From Mesostigma viride (Eukaryota; Streptophyta; Mesostigmatophyceae; Mesostigmatales; Mesostigmataceae), in the NCBI GenBank assembly GCA_009746045.1, contig RPFO01000389.1:2377638-2441637 (forward strand): a stretch of DNA of 64,000 nt, written 5' to 3'. The translations under genes and the position numbers were made by a program. Every line of letters begins with the position of its first letter. Position 1 is the stretch's first letter. Under the pieces are notes generated by a model. It was not told the origin of the DNA. It ran no database searches and saw nothing but the letters and a program-made list of their open reading frames with translations. This document shows positions 43,150 to 52,589 of this stretch, in pieces.

Positions 43150-43638
43150 TTACTGGGCTGTCTTGCCCTCCACCATCCTGGGCACCGCCTTTGCCGTCTT
43201 CTTGCCCGTCTTCATCTGTTGCACCCTGGCGGGATTCTTCAGCCACCCCCTGACGGTGTTGGGGTGAACGTCCTTCTCTGCGCACCACTTCGTCAAAAAT
43301 CCGCGCTCCTGCATGCTGTCCTTGACCGCTACAAAGTCATCCACCAGTTTCACCTTCTCATCATTAGAGCGAAAGATGTGCTTCGTTCGCTTGCGCTTCA
43401 TCGGGGAGGGGAGAGGCTCGTGCAGCGTGAACGCCTCCTTTCCGGCCTGCGCAGCGGCGTTCGCGTCTGCAGTGGCAATGGCAGCTGCAGGCACGGCTGG
43501 CTCCGGCTCAGCACTGCCGGCAGCTGCCATTGCCGCCTGCAGAATGTCAGCATGCTTACCAGGGGATACCTGTCCCAGAAAACCTTTGACCCCCTTTACG
43601 ATATTGGCATATTTTTCCCTCCACCCGACGTCGGACAT
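43150..43638 (-). CDS. Psq/CENP-B-like helix-turn-helix protein
   Basis: 162 residues from the ATG at 43638. The N-terminus reads MSDVGWREKYANIVKGVKGF, the middle is an Ala/Glu/Pro-rich linker, and then KRKRTKHIF leads into SNDEKVKLVDDFV with CAEKDVHPNTVRGWLKN. That last part is a helix-turn-helix resembling the N-terminal domain of pogo/Tigger transposases and CENP-B. The C-terminus is Lys-rich. There is no DDE catalytic domain. It would bind DNA, plausibly the ends of its own element. It lies about 450 bases inside the right end of the 8-kb element. It may be the first exon of a longer gene or a stand-alone DNA-binding protein. Confidence 0.6.
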   Translation of the reverse strand: MSDVGWREKYANIVKGVKGFLGQVSPGKHADILQAAMAAAGSAEPEPAVPAAAIATADANAAAQAGKEAFTLHEPLPSPMKRKRTKHIFRSNDEKVKLVDDFVAVKDSMQERGFLTKWCAEKDVHPNTVRGWLKNPARVQQMKTGKKTAKAVPRMVEGKTAQ

Positions 43639-44112
43639 TATTATGTTGCCGACAGTGCCCAAATTAATTGCAACCACACTCTTGATTATTGTTTATCAGC
43701 CACAAAAAAACGTCTACTCGCTTGCGGTGGCCATCGCTGCACGCAACACAGAAGGACGCACAATATGTAACAGGCTGGCATCAGTGACGCTGGAGTTCGC
43801 TTCGTTAGTGCCAGAATCGCTTCGTTAGTGCCAGAATCGCTTCTATAGTGTGAATTCGCTTCATTAGTACAATGAATTCGGCTCGTTAGTCTGACATCAT
43901 TCAATTTGCTAATAATCATGCGAATGGTTAGTACGTTACTTCCACTAATGACTCGGGTCTGACTGAAGACACTGAAGTCGAAACCCCCCAAATTCGACAG
44001 ATTAGTACGAGTATCCGATCGGACCCGGGATCGCAATCTCGAATCGTTAGTACAATCGAATTACTAATCTACCGAATTAGTGAAATCACTAAGGAAGTGA
44101 GCTGACCCTGTA

Positions 44113-44604
44113 ATTCGCCTCCCACAGTCCCATGCCAGAGAACCTGCTAGAGAGCGAGGCGATATCCAGGTGGGCATCCAGCATATCAGGGGCATGTATC
44201 TGTTGGTGGGGGTGGATAGGTTTAGCAGATATAGGTTGCTGACCATTCTACCTGGAATGCAAGAGCATCAGCTGTTGATGGGTCTCCAGTCTTTGTTGCC
44301 TGGCTTTGGGGTGTACACCAAGGTGCAAGCTGACTTGCAGTTTGACTGCTTGCTCAAGCTGGCTGACCAGCTTCCTTGTAAGTTGGTAGTGGTCCCTAGG
44401 GAATCCCATGGGCAGCAGGGAGCTGTAGAGAGATCTATACGTGAAGTAAAATCAGTGGTGCTAGCAGCTAGGAGTGCGCCTGTTGTGGCATCAGCTCTTA
44501 AGGACTTTGTAATGGGCCTTGGGTCTTCATGGAATGGACCCTGGAAGGGCAGCCCAAGTGTTGGCTCTAACAGGTTGCTGTACATTTGTATATATTCTCT
44601 GTAA
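44113..44604 (+). pseudogene. pol: Pol of B, integrase piece joined to 3' UTR by deletion
   Basis: Resumes integrase after the pogo-like insertion (RLPQSHAREPARE, then IQHIRGMYLLVGVD, QADLQFD and GAVERSIREVK). At about 44500 (VVASAL) it jumps directly to the 3' UTR (TTAAGGACTTTGTAATGG). Relative to A1 this removes the interval from about 5928 to 8771, that is, the integrase tail, protease, RT and RNase H. A short CTCT/CTTA similarity at the breakpoints suggests microhomology. Confidence 0.82.
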
Positions 44605-44781
44605 CCAACCTGTTGCATGCTAATAAAATCCCTGGTTGTGTGACCATGTTGGACGTGGTTGCCAGGGGCCTCACTATGGGTTATACTTCTTTATCTAATA
44701 AAACATAATCATGTCACTGTCATGTTCTGTTGTTTGTAATGTTCAGTTCCAGGATCTGATCCAAACCTGGAGGATATGGGG

Positions 44782-45634
44782 TGGGGTTCGATTCCCCAGC
44801 TGACCTCAGCCTGGCATGTGTGAATCCTGAGTTTATCCCTCAGTGAGGACATGGGCTCCCCATGTGTTGGCTAACATTTGTCAGGGCTCTCTCAGTCTTT
44901 GGAAGGATTTAAAAGATAAGGGAGGCTCCGTGGCGGGCGCCATATGAACGGGCGCCTGTGATAACTGGATGACCAGCAGGAACTCACAATAGTACGTTCA
45001 TGGACTCCTCTATCTCCTCTGACTAAGTGAAGACCTAACTTTAATCTACACCAGGTTCCCAAAGAAAAAAGGGTTGGGATGTCATGTGGGTCAGAGGGCA
45101 ACCTTTGAACCAATGAGCATGCAGGCCTAGCTAATATTTGGAGGCACCTCAGATTCCAAAAGAAAAGGCAGGTCTGGTCTCTGGGAGGGATCAGATGTCT
45201 GAAGGCTTGTGGGGACAGTGGCTGATAGGTTCTCAGGCTGGTCCAAGCTCCAAAACAAGAAAGGGTTGGAGTTAGCATATTGGGGCACCAATGTGCTAGA
45301 TGGATGCAGGTTGAGGAGACCTTTCCAACGCCGTGTCAACCGCCTAGAACAGACGAGGGACTAGAGAGATATCAGGTCCCGAAGTACTGCCGACCGGCGG
45401 GCGGGGGCGGTGCACTCTCAGGGCATAGTGGACAGGACACGTGGCAGGCAGTGCCTGCACAGGCTTAGCCTGAACCATCACGTGACTGGGACACAGTGTA
45501 CTGAGGGCTCAACGGTACTGTGGCTAGTAGAAGCCAGTAGCCAGCCAGCAGGTCTGCAAGGATGTAAGTCCATGCAGAACTGTGGCAGGTCCTGTGCTGT
45601 CCTAGACACAGGATAGCCAGAGACTCCTATATGC
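44782..45634 (+). repeat. Terminal-repeat block of B, truncated
   Basis: Starts with the same T-arm-like motif (44782-44798) and follows the A block with scattered differences, then stops at 45634 (AGACTCCTATATGC), where AAGGGT repeats begin. About 290 bases of the expected 3' end of the block are missing. Confidence 0.7.
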
Positions 45635-45701
45635 AAGGGTAAGGGTTAGGGTAAGGGTAAGGGTAAGGGTAAGAATAAGGGTAAGGGTAAGGGTAAGGGT
45701 A
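45635..45701 (+). repeat. Short telomere-like (TAAGGG)n tract, left side
   Basis: About eleven units of TAAGGG with one TTAGGG and one TAAGAA variant. It lies between the broken terminal repeat of B and the start of the LINE. It is the same repeat as the long array at 47476-48289, which suggests that both are parts of one array split by the LINE. Confidence 0.9.
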
Positions 45702-45749
45702 TGAGGGGTCCATCACTTCGGTGCGCACTTCTTAGGGGACCACGCCTCC

Positions 45750-46477
45750 ATGCCCTTTACAGAAGGGTGTGTGGAAGGGCTGCGTGCTATATCGCCCTAC
45801 CTGTTCATAATCGTGGTCGAATACGTAATGATTCAGGCGCGCAAGCGATTTGCCCGCATCGTGGGTAGGGAACCAGGGGTGCAGGTTGCCAACCACTTTG
45901 GCATGGCGGAGCGGAAACGGAGATTCAGCTGGCGGACATCATCTACGCAGACAACACCACCCTCTTCGAGGACACTGGGCACGTGCAGACATGGCTTGAC
46001 TGCCTGGCTATCGAGGCCCGTGCAGTGGGGCTTGAGGTCAGCAAGAAGACAGAGGCCCTGGCGATTGGACTCACCCACCCACCGCCACCCCTCTATCTCC
46101 TTGACAGCTCTCGAGTCCTTTACCGGGACCGCGTCAAGCTGCTGGGCAGCCTGCTTCCCAGCTGCGAGGCTGCTGTGGACCACCGCATCTCCCTCGCCTG
46201 GCACGCGTTACGTCATTACCGGGCCCTGTGGCGCAAGCCCCTTGGCAAGATCGAGAAACAGGACCTGTTTAAGGTCCTCGTCCTTCCTGTTCTCACGTAT
46301 GGGGCCGAGACGTGGACCCTCACTGCCGACCTGGCCCGCAAGCTGGACGGCGCGGTCACCAACATGCTGCGATCCATTTTCAGAGTAGGATCTGCTGCTC
46401 ATGTCCGCAATGAGGACCTTTACCTTGGCATGCCATATATCACTAGCAGCGGCGCATGCAGCTCGTCGGGCACCTAG
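45750..46477 (+). pseudogene. LINE reverse transcriptase, C-terminal fragment
   Basis: Two overlapping frames together give SPYLFIIVVEYVM, DIIYADNTTLF (the catalytic box is YADN where active enzymes have YADD), VSKKTEALAIG, VKLLGSLL and LPVLTYGAETWTLT, a typical order for the palm and thumb of non-LTR RT. Frameshifts occur near 45775 and 45940. The endonuclease domain and the N-terminal half are missing. It is inactive. Confidence 0.8.
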
Positions 46478-46881
46478 CTCGCACCAACCAGGTAGACACC
46501 TCACGTGGCCCCCCCGCGGGACTGCGACCAGCTCAGCTTGGCCGGCACCTCCTGATGTGGGCCGGGCCCCGTGATGTTAGACGCCGCAAGGCCCGCACCT
46601 TCAAAATAGTCAGCTAGTAGAGGACATGGGGGGCCTAGGCCTCAGACTCCGTGATTTGGAAGAAGATGATGGACAAGGCCAAGTGGGCCCAGGTCATAGA
46701 GGACAACGAGCCCCCCCGTGGGGAAGCACCCGCGTGTGCAAACCTGCGGGAGGCACGCCAGCTAGACAGCTCCCCTATAGGGTAGCGTGTTGTTTAGATA
46801 GATGTTGTAGTTAGTGATGTTGTTTAGATAGATGTTGTAGGTAGATGATGTAGATAGATTAAACCGGTAGGACTGTTTGCA

Positions 46882-47423
46882 CCCATCCATCCATCCATCC
46901 ATCCATCCATCCATCCATCCATCCATCCATCCATCCATCCATCCATCCATCCATCCATCCATCCATCCATCCATCCATCCATCCATCCATCCATCCATCC
47001 ATCCATCCATCCATCCATCCATCCATCCATCCATCCATCCATCCATCCATCCATCCATCCATCCATCCATCCATCCATCCATCCATCCATCCATCCATCC
47101 ATCCATCCATCCATCCATCCATCCATCCATCCATCCATCCATCCATCCATCCATCCATCCATCCATCCATCCATCCATCCATCCATCCATCCATCCATCC
47201 ATCCATCCATCCATCCATCCATCCATCCATCCATCCATCCATCCATCCATCCATCCATCCATCCATCCATCCATCCATCCATCCATCCATCCATCCATCC
47301 ATCCATCCATCCATCCATCCATCCATCCATCCATCCATCCATCCATCCATCCATCCATCCATCCATCCATCCATCCATCCATCCATCCATCCATCCATCC
47401 ATCCATCCATCCATCCATCCATC
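46882..47423 (+). repeat. (ATCC)n microsatellite, about 540 bp
   Basis: About 135 uninterrupted ATCC units in the LINE 3' UTR. The shorter LINE copy at 39 kb has only a handful of the complementary GGAT units at the same place, so the array expanded after insertion or in a source element. Frames across it (SIHP and DGWM repeats) are not genes. Confidence 0.98.
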
Positions 47424-47475
47424 GGGGTTCATGCTCCGTGACTCCCCAACGGGAGCACGAGTCTAATTAATTAAT

Positions 47476-48289
47476 TAAGGGTAAGGGTAAGGGTAAGGGT
47501 AAGGGTAAGGGTAAGGGTAAGGGTAAGGGTAAGGGTAAGGGTAAGGGTAAGGGTAAGGGTAAGGGTAAGGGTAAGGGTAAGGGTAAGGGTAAGGGTAAGG
47601 GTAAGGGTTAGGGTAAGGGTAAGGGTAAGGGTAAGGGTAAGGGTAAGGGTAAGGGTAAGGGTAAGGGTAAGGGTAAGGGTAAGGGTAAGGGTAAGGGTAA
47701 GGGTAAGGGTAAGCTAGGTAAGGGTAAGGGTAAGGGTAAGGTAGGTAAGGGTAAGGGCAAGGGTAAGGGTAAGGGTAAGGGTAAGGGTAAGGGTAAGGGT
47801 AAGGGTAAGGGTAAGGGTAAGGGTAAGGGTAAGGGTAAGGGTAAGGGTAAGGGTAAGGGTAAGGGTAAGGGTAAGGGTAAGGGTAAGGGTAAGGGTAAGG
47901 GTAAGGGTAAGGGTAAGGGTAAGGGTAAGGGTAAGGGTAAGGGTAAGGGTAAGGGTAAGGGTAAGGGTAAGGGTAAGGGTAAGGGTAAGGGTAAGGGTAA
48001 GCCGGTAAGGGTAAGGGTAAGGGTAAGGGTAAGGGTAAGGGTAAGGGTAAGGGTAAGGGTAAGGGTAAGGGTAAGGGTAAGGGTAAGGGTAAGGGTAAGG
48101 GTAAGGGTAAGCCGGTAAGGGTAAGGGTAAGGGTAAGGGTAAGGGTAAGGGTAAGGGTAAGGGTAAGGGTAAGGGTAAGGGTAAGGGTAAGGGTAAGGGT
48201 AAGGGTAAGGGTAAGGGTAAGGGTAAGGGTAAGGGTAAGGGTAAGGGTAAGGGTAAGGGTAAGGGTAAGGGTAAGGGTAATTAGGGTAA
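47476..48289 (+). repeat. Telomere-like (TAAGGG)n array, about 0.8 kb
   Basis: About 135 copies of TAAGGG (equivalently GGGTAA), with rare variants: one GGGTTA unit near 47605 and shortened units AAGCTAGG, AAGGTAGG and two AAGCCGG. It differs from the common plant (TTTAGGG), Chlamydomonas (TTTTAGGG) and animal (TTAGGG) telomere units. 48290-48378 is degenerate A/T-rich sequence with TAATGGT motifs and nothing coding. Confidence 0.95.
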
Positions 48290-48378
48290 TATATTGGTAA
48301 ATATTGGACATGATCATAATACTAAGAATGGTAACGCTAATAATAATGGTCATAGTAATGGTAATGCCATGGCGATGG

Positions 48379-48838
48379 AGTTGGAATGCGTCTAGAGACG
48401 AAGGACAACTGTCGAAAGCTGGAAATGAGAATGACGATTGTATTAGCAATAATACAAGGAATGTGGTGAAAGCTTGAGGGCTCAGAATGGAACGTCTGGG
48501 CAAACTCGGGTGCTGCGGCACTCCCCAGTGCTACGCCTATATGCCTATGGCAGTGCTCACTGCAGCACCTGCCAGTGGACAACTGTACACTGCAATGCCA
48601 TGCGACCACGTCACTAGCAACCAGCTAGCACTCGGCCCGTCAGACCCGGCTACACCGGATCTGGCGGGTCGAGCTAGCGCCTAGGAACAGTCTGGCACTA
48701 ACTGCACGTCAGTCCACATGACGCCTCAGTACCGTACGCCCTGCCGTACAGTACTGATGTGTCCCGCTCAGCCGCGGTAGGCAATACGCGGCGCGCAGGC
48801 CGGAAATCCGTGTGTCAGCCTAAGCATCGCATCTAACT
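48379..48838 (-). repeat. 3' LTR of C
   Basis: 460 bp, identical to 58178-58637 as far as I can read except for one A/G difference near 48590. The ends are short inverted repeats (AGTT...AACT), not the usual TG...CA. Confidence 0.92.
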
Positions 48839-48857
48839 CCCATTATGTTTTCCTTTC
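48839..48857 (-). promoter_or_regulatory. Polypurine tract of C
   Basis: On the element's sense strand the bases immediately before the 3' LTR read GAAAGGAAAACATAATGGG, mostly purine and directly abutting the LTR. This is where a plus-strand primer is expected. Confidence 0.55.
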
Positions 48858-49948
48858 AGGTTGAAGGCTAGCGACTTCAAGCCTGATCCTGCCCAGCTAG
48901 GAGACGGACTCCAAGCTGACTGAGGTGCTGAGCAACTGACACCCATACTGCAACATCTGGACTGAAAAAAAGATGGGCCCCAGAACTCGTGCAATACTTG
49001 TGATGGCATCACGTTTAGCTCAACATGCCCGGGGAGTTCCTCCTCCTCGCGAGCTCACAAGGGAGATAGCTATGCCTGTCTGCCTATCCAGGGAGTGCAT
49101 CACCAGCCAAGAGAGCCATTGTAAAAATGCCAAGGTAACCGTTTAAGAGGTTCCATGTTGTTCCATCATCATCGCCCACTCAGAGAAAAAATACCCAGCC
49201 AGGCTGGGTCAACTGAGCTCAGGTTACCTGCAACCTGAGGAGTGACAGAGGACAGGTTTATTGCACCCTGCACTGTCCATGTTGTACCTGCACAACATGT
49301 GAGGACCAGCCACCCCTGCCCTGCACAGGGGGCTGAAGTCCTAGTGACAGGTGACAGGACTATGACATCCTGGACCTGTCCACGTTGCACCTGCACAACG
49401 TGTGGGACCAGCCACCCCTGCCCTGCACAGTGGTGGCTGAAGTCCTGGTGACAGGTGACAGGAATATTCATCCTGCACCTGGCTGAGCACGTTGTACTAG
49501 ACAACATGACAGCACCCATGCCTTTACTGCCACTGAACAGTGAGGCCAGGTGGCCCAGGAGATCCACAGTGAACTGGGGTCCTGGGTAACCACCTGTCAA
49601 GGGAGCTTTGACCCTCCACTTGAATGGGAGGCACCTGAGCCACTGAGCTCAAGGCCAATCCACCAAGGCATACAACCCTAGTGGAGAAAGAGTGTGAGAT
49701 ACATCCCTGCCCACCTATGAAGGTGGCAACGAAATTCCATGGTGTTGAAAAAATCAAAACAGATTTTATTGGCATAGGGCACGCAGATGCATGAAAACAG
49801 ACTCCAACCAACCCCCCTTGCTGGAAGCCACAACCTACCCCTTGGACCTGCCCAAGGGGTACTGGGTTACCTAGGCGGCCCTGGTGAACAGGACCCTGCT
49901 AGGCGTCCCCCCTATGGGGCAGGGTTGCCTGCTTGCCATAGGGGTTCA
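48858..49948 (-). other. 3' UTR of C with tandem duplication
   Basis: About 1.1 kb between the pol stop and the purine tract. An AATAAA signal lies on the sense strand near 49762. Two tandem copies of a roughly 118-base unit lie at about 49247-49362 and 49363-49480; each contains GACCAGCCACCCCTGCCCTG and a short inverted pair (gttgtacctgcacaac). No gene is supported here. Confidence 0.65.
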
Positions 49949-52589
49949 TCAAGTGGTACAACAGCTGATATTGTCAGCTGCCTGCTGAGGCACTTTAGTG
50001 AGTGCATCAGCAGCGTTGTGTTTGTCCTCCACGTGACGGGTGGACTCCCAGTAGGTGGACTCCTGTTTACCACCCAGTCAAGATCAGTGTGCACAGCATA
50101 GGGTTAGCAAGGAAACTGAGGACTGACTGACTGTCAGTGAGCAAGTGTGCCACCACCCCAGCATTGCTGCCTGCTTGCATCTGCAACCAAACCAGCACAT
50201 GATTCAAGTACCTGGCATGAAGCACTGCTGACACCACTGCCCTGCACTCAGCAGCATTGCTGCTGACAGCCTTGCGTCTATGCAACCGGCTGTACCATGA
50301 AATGAGAGACAAGGGTGCATCATCATTCTGCACAAAATACAAGCCTGACTCCCTTGCCTGCAACTTGGTAATCTGCCTGGACTCCATGGAACTATCCATC
50401 ATAGCTTGGATGTGAATGGTTTTGTGGAGATCCAAGGAGTGCAAGATAAGGGGAGGGCCTTCCTGGAGAGTTTTGGTGATGGCTTTGTGACCTACTTGCA
50501 TCAAGACATCATCATCAACTCTGCTAACCACAGCCAGGTGAGGTGCACACGTTGAGCACAACCACCCCAGCTTGCCTCTAATGGTAGGACAGGCTCCAGG
50601 TTTGATTTTTGTTTGCAAAACCTCCAAGCAGCTGTGCATGTAATCATTGGGAGAGTAAAGTGCACACACCCACTGGTTTTGATGCTGCTGGAGTTGTAAC
50701 ATTGTGCCACAAAATTTTATGGCAGTGGTGCCCAGCTCTACTTGCTTGCCAATCTCAAAATGCTGTGACACTTGTTGAATAAAATCATCACAGCACGCCT
50801 TGGCCCAGCAATCAGCTGATCATCCCCATGCCACACAAAGGTGAGTATGCCATGAGGGTGTGGGACCACAAAGAAGCAAGGGTCTATGTCATCATATCTA
50901 GCCCCTAGCTTTTCAAACACAGCCTGAGCTGACATCCTGAAAATGCGAGGAGCTGATTGCAGCCCTTCAACACCTATGTTAGCTTTCAGGTACTGCTGAG
51001 GGATGTGTTTTGCCCAAACTCTGGGAGTGGAGACTACATACACCTGACCATGCCACACTTGTTGTGCTATCTCAGGTGAGCCTTTCAAGAAAGCCCTTTT
51101 AATGTCTGTAGCCTTACATACATAGTCATCCCCATCATTGAGATGACCCACAAAGACAGACAGCAATATTTTAAGGAGGTTTGCTGAATGCCTGGCGTGT
51201 ACAACTCTGCCTCTGTCAGATCAGTGGTGCCCTTGAACTCTGTCACACAAGGTCTAGCATGGAAAGATGACTGACCCATCTGCTGCTGGCTTATGTTTAC
51301 ACACAAACTTCAGGCGCAAGTGCTTGCACCCTGCAGGCTTTTTGTCAATAGGTGTGACAGGTGGAGTGTGAGAGGGCTAAGAGGATCTGGCACTACCCAT
51401 TCTTCCCTGGCCTTGTTGAAGGCCTCCACCCATTTTAGGAAACCTATGTGTGTGCGACAGTCTTGCTCTATCTGTTCATAAGAAAGAGGAGACATTTTAG
51501 CCACATCATGCTTGCCCAATCCAAAGGAGGTGGGATGAAGTTTTTGGTTATGAACCAAGTCTGCCACACAAGGTTCTTGCCCTGGGGCATACTTGGGGTA
51601 GCAAATTTTACAGAAGCAATGTTGGTGTTAAGAAGTTTTTGAAGAGAAATTTTGAAATGATTCAGATCAACACCACCCAGGTCCTGGATGGATAGTCTAT
51701 CACTGGAGATAATGACACCAGGGTAACAGAGAAAAGGATCCCCCAACAAGCATTCCCTTTATAACCTTCCAATACCTGAAAAGGGTGGGGATACCAAGTA
51801 TAGTCAACATGACCTGACCTTGTACCTTGAGGGATGACTGCCCTGAGAAATCAGCCACATGGTGCCAGGGTGAAGGTTCCAAAGGCATATAGGGCACATG
51901 CAGCCAGGGCACTGATAATGCTGACCTGGGCTTGTGTGTCCACTGCAACCATAAATGGGTTATTGTCATTCTGCCCAACCTTCCCCACCTTAGCTGATCC
52001 TGCAGCAGTTTGAGCTTTAGCTCTATGAGCTGATTGTAAAATGCGAACAGCTTCTGCTAGGCTGCGTTTGGAAGGTGCAGCTAGTGGCTGAGCTATGTTC
52101 ACAATTGAAGAGGTGAGAGGTTGCTGATCACCTGTTTTGCCTATGTAACCCTCTGCTGCAGGGGGCCAAGCCTGCCGTGACTGCCTACAATCATCAAGGG
52201 TGACCTGGGTGTCACAGTGGGTGTGGCTCTCACACTCACCAGTGGGTGTTCCAAACAACCACTCACTGGGCAACGCTGGGATGCCAGGCAATTGTACAGG
52301 GCTGTCGGCCAACAGCTCTTCCTCCTCTGCCACGTCTGACACAGTTGGAAAATACAATTTCATCCTGTGAGGTGAACACCTGTGAATCTTACCCGTGTCA
52401 TTGTGTTTAATCAGCACTGTCCTGCCAGTGGTGTTAAACTTTAGGATGGTGGCTGGCCCATGCCAGTTACCCACCTTGCCTAGTCCCGACTCCTTGTAGA
52501 ATAGGACCTGATCCCCTTCTCTGAAGGTGGGACGTGGATGCTTTGCATCCTTGACAGCTAACCTGCTAGTGTCCCAATGTCCAGGAAAA
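49949..52589 (-). pseudogene. pol: Pol of C: INT tail, protease, RT, RNase H (decayed)
   Basis: In sense order: an integrase C-terminal region (GDQVLFYKESG, GPATILKF), a protease with DTQA at 51929-51940 followed by QVSII, a partial ILG-like motif, the ELYTPG block, RT with DIKRAFLKG and HGDD at 50819-50830, and RNase H with MDSSMES, AAECRAV, LTDSQSV and ADALTK. The stop TGA is at 49949-49951. At least four frameshifts occur (near 51840, 51300, 51160 and 50070). The order of domains is the same as in A, and protease and RT motifs carry the same unusual residues. Confidence 0.82.

Larger units (their letters stand above)
36116..44110. mobile_element. 8-kb TA-flanked TIR transposon (pogo-like) carrying satellites
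   Basis: The ends are 29-base perfect inverted repeats beginning CAGGGTCAGCTCACTTCCTT (36116-36144, and reverse complement 44082-44110), flanked by TA (36114-36115 and 44111-44112). Intact A copies show an uninterrupted integrase at this site. Subterminal regions on both sides contain many TTAGTG/TTAGTAC motifs. A TA duplication plus a psq/CENP-B-like helix-turn-helix ORF (43150-43638) points to the pogo branch of Tc1/mariner; no DDE domain is seen. The interior holds large satellites and a LINE tail, so it is probably a non-autonomous composite. 36145-37440 shows nothing coding that I can support. Confidence 0.82.
29138..45634 (+). mobile_element. Retrotransposon B, nested with two DNA transposons and internally deleted
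   Basis: Once transposons are discounted, B consists of leader (29138-29817), ORF1 (29818-30964), gag (34229-35608), pol start (35618-36113), an integrase piece (44113-44500), a deletion joining integrase to the 3' UTR at about 44500, the 3' UTR, and a terminal-repeat block (44782-45634) cut by telomere-like repeats. A hAT element sits between ORF1 and gag (30967-34175) and a pogo-like element within integrase (36116-44110). The gag is intact although ORF1 is decayed. Confidence 0.82.
45702..47475 (+). mobile_element. 5'-truncated LINE (non-LTR retrotransposon) in telomere-like array
   Basis: Contains the C-terminal half of a LINE reverse transcriptase (45750-46477), a GGLGL-type C-terminal piece (46626-46780), a 3' UTR expanded by an (ATCC)n array, a terminal element GCTCCGTGACTCCCCAACGG with its hairpin, and a short TAAT-repeat tail. 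(TAAGGG)n flanks it on both sides. A second copy of its 3' end lies at 38975-39240. Insertion into telomere-type repeats is known for LINEs such as TRAS/SART in insects and Zepp in Chlorella; kinship with any of these is not established here. Confidence 0.75.

Noticed and set aside
46762-48521. Long SIHP, DGWM, YPYP and LTLT repeat frames
   Set aside because: They are compositional products of (ATCC)n and (TAAGGG)n arrays.
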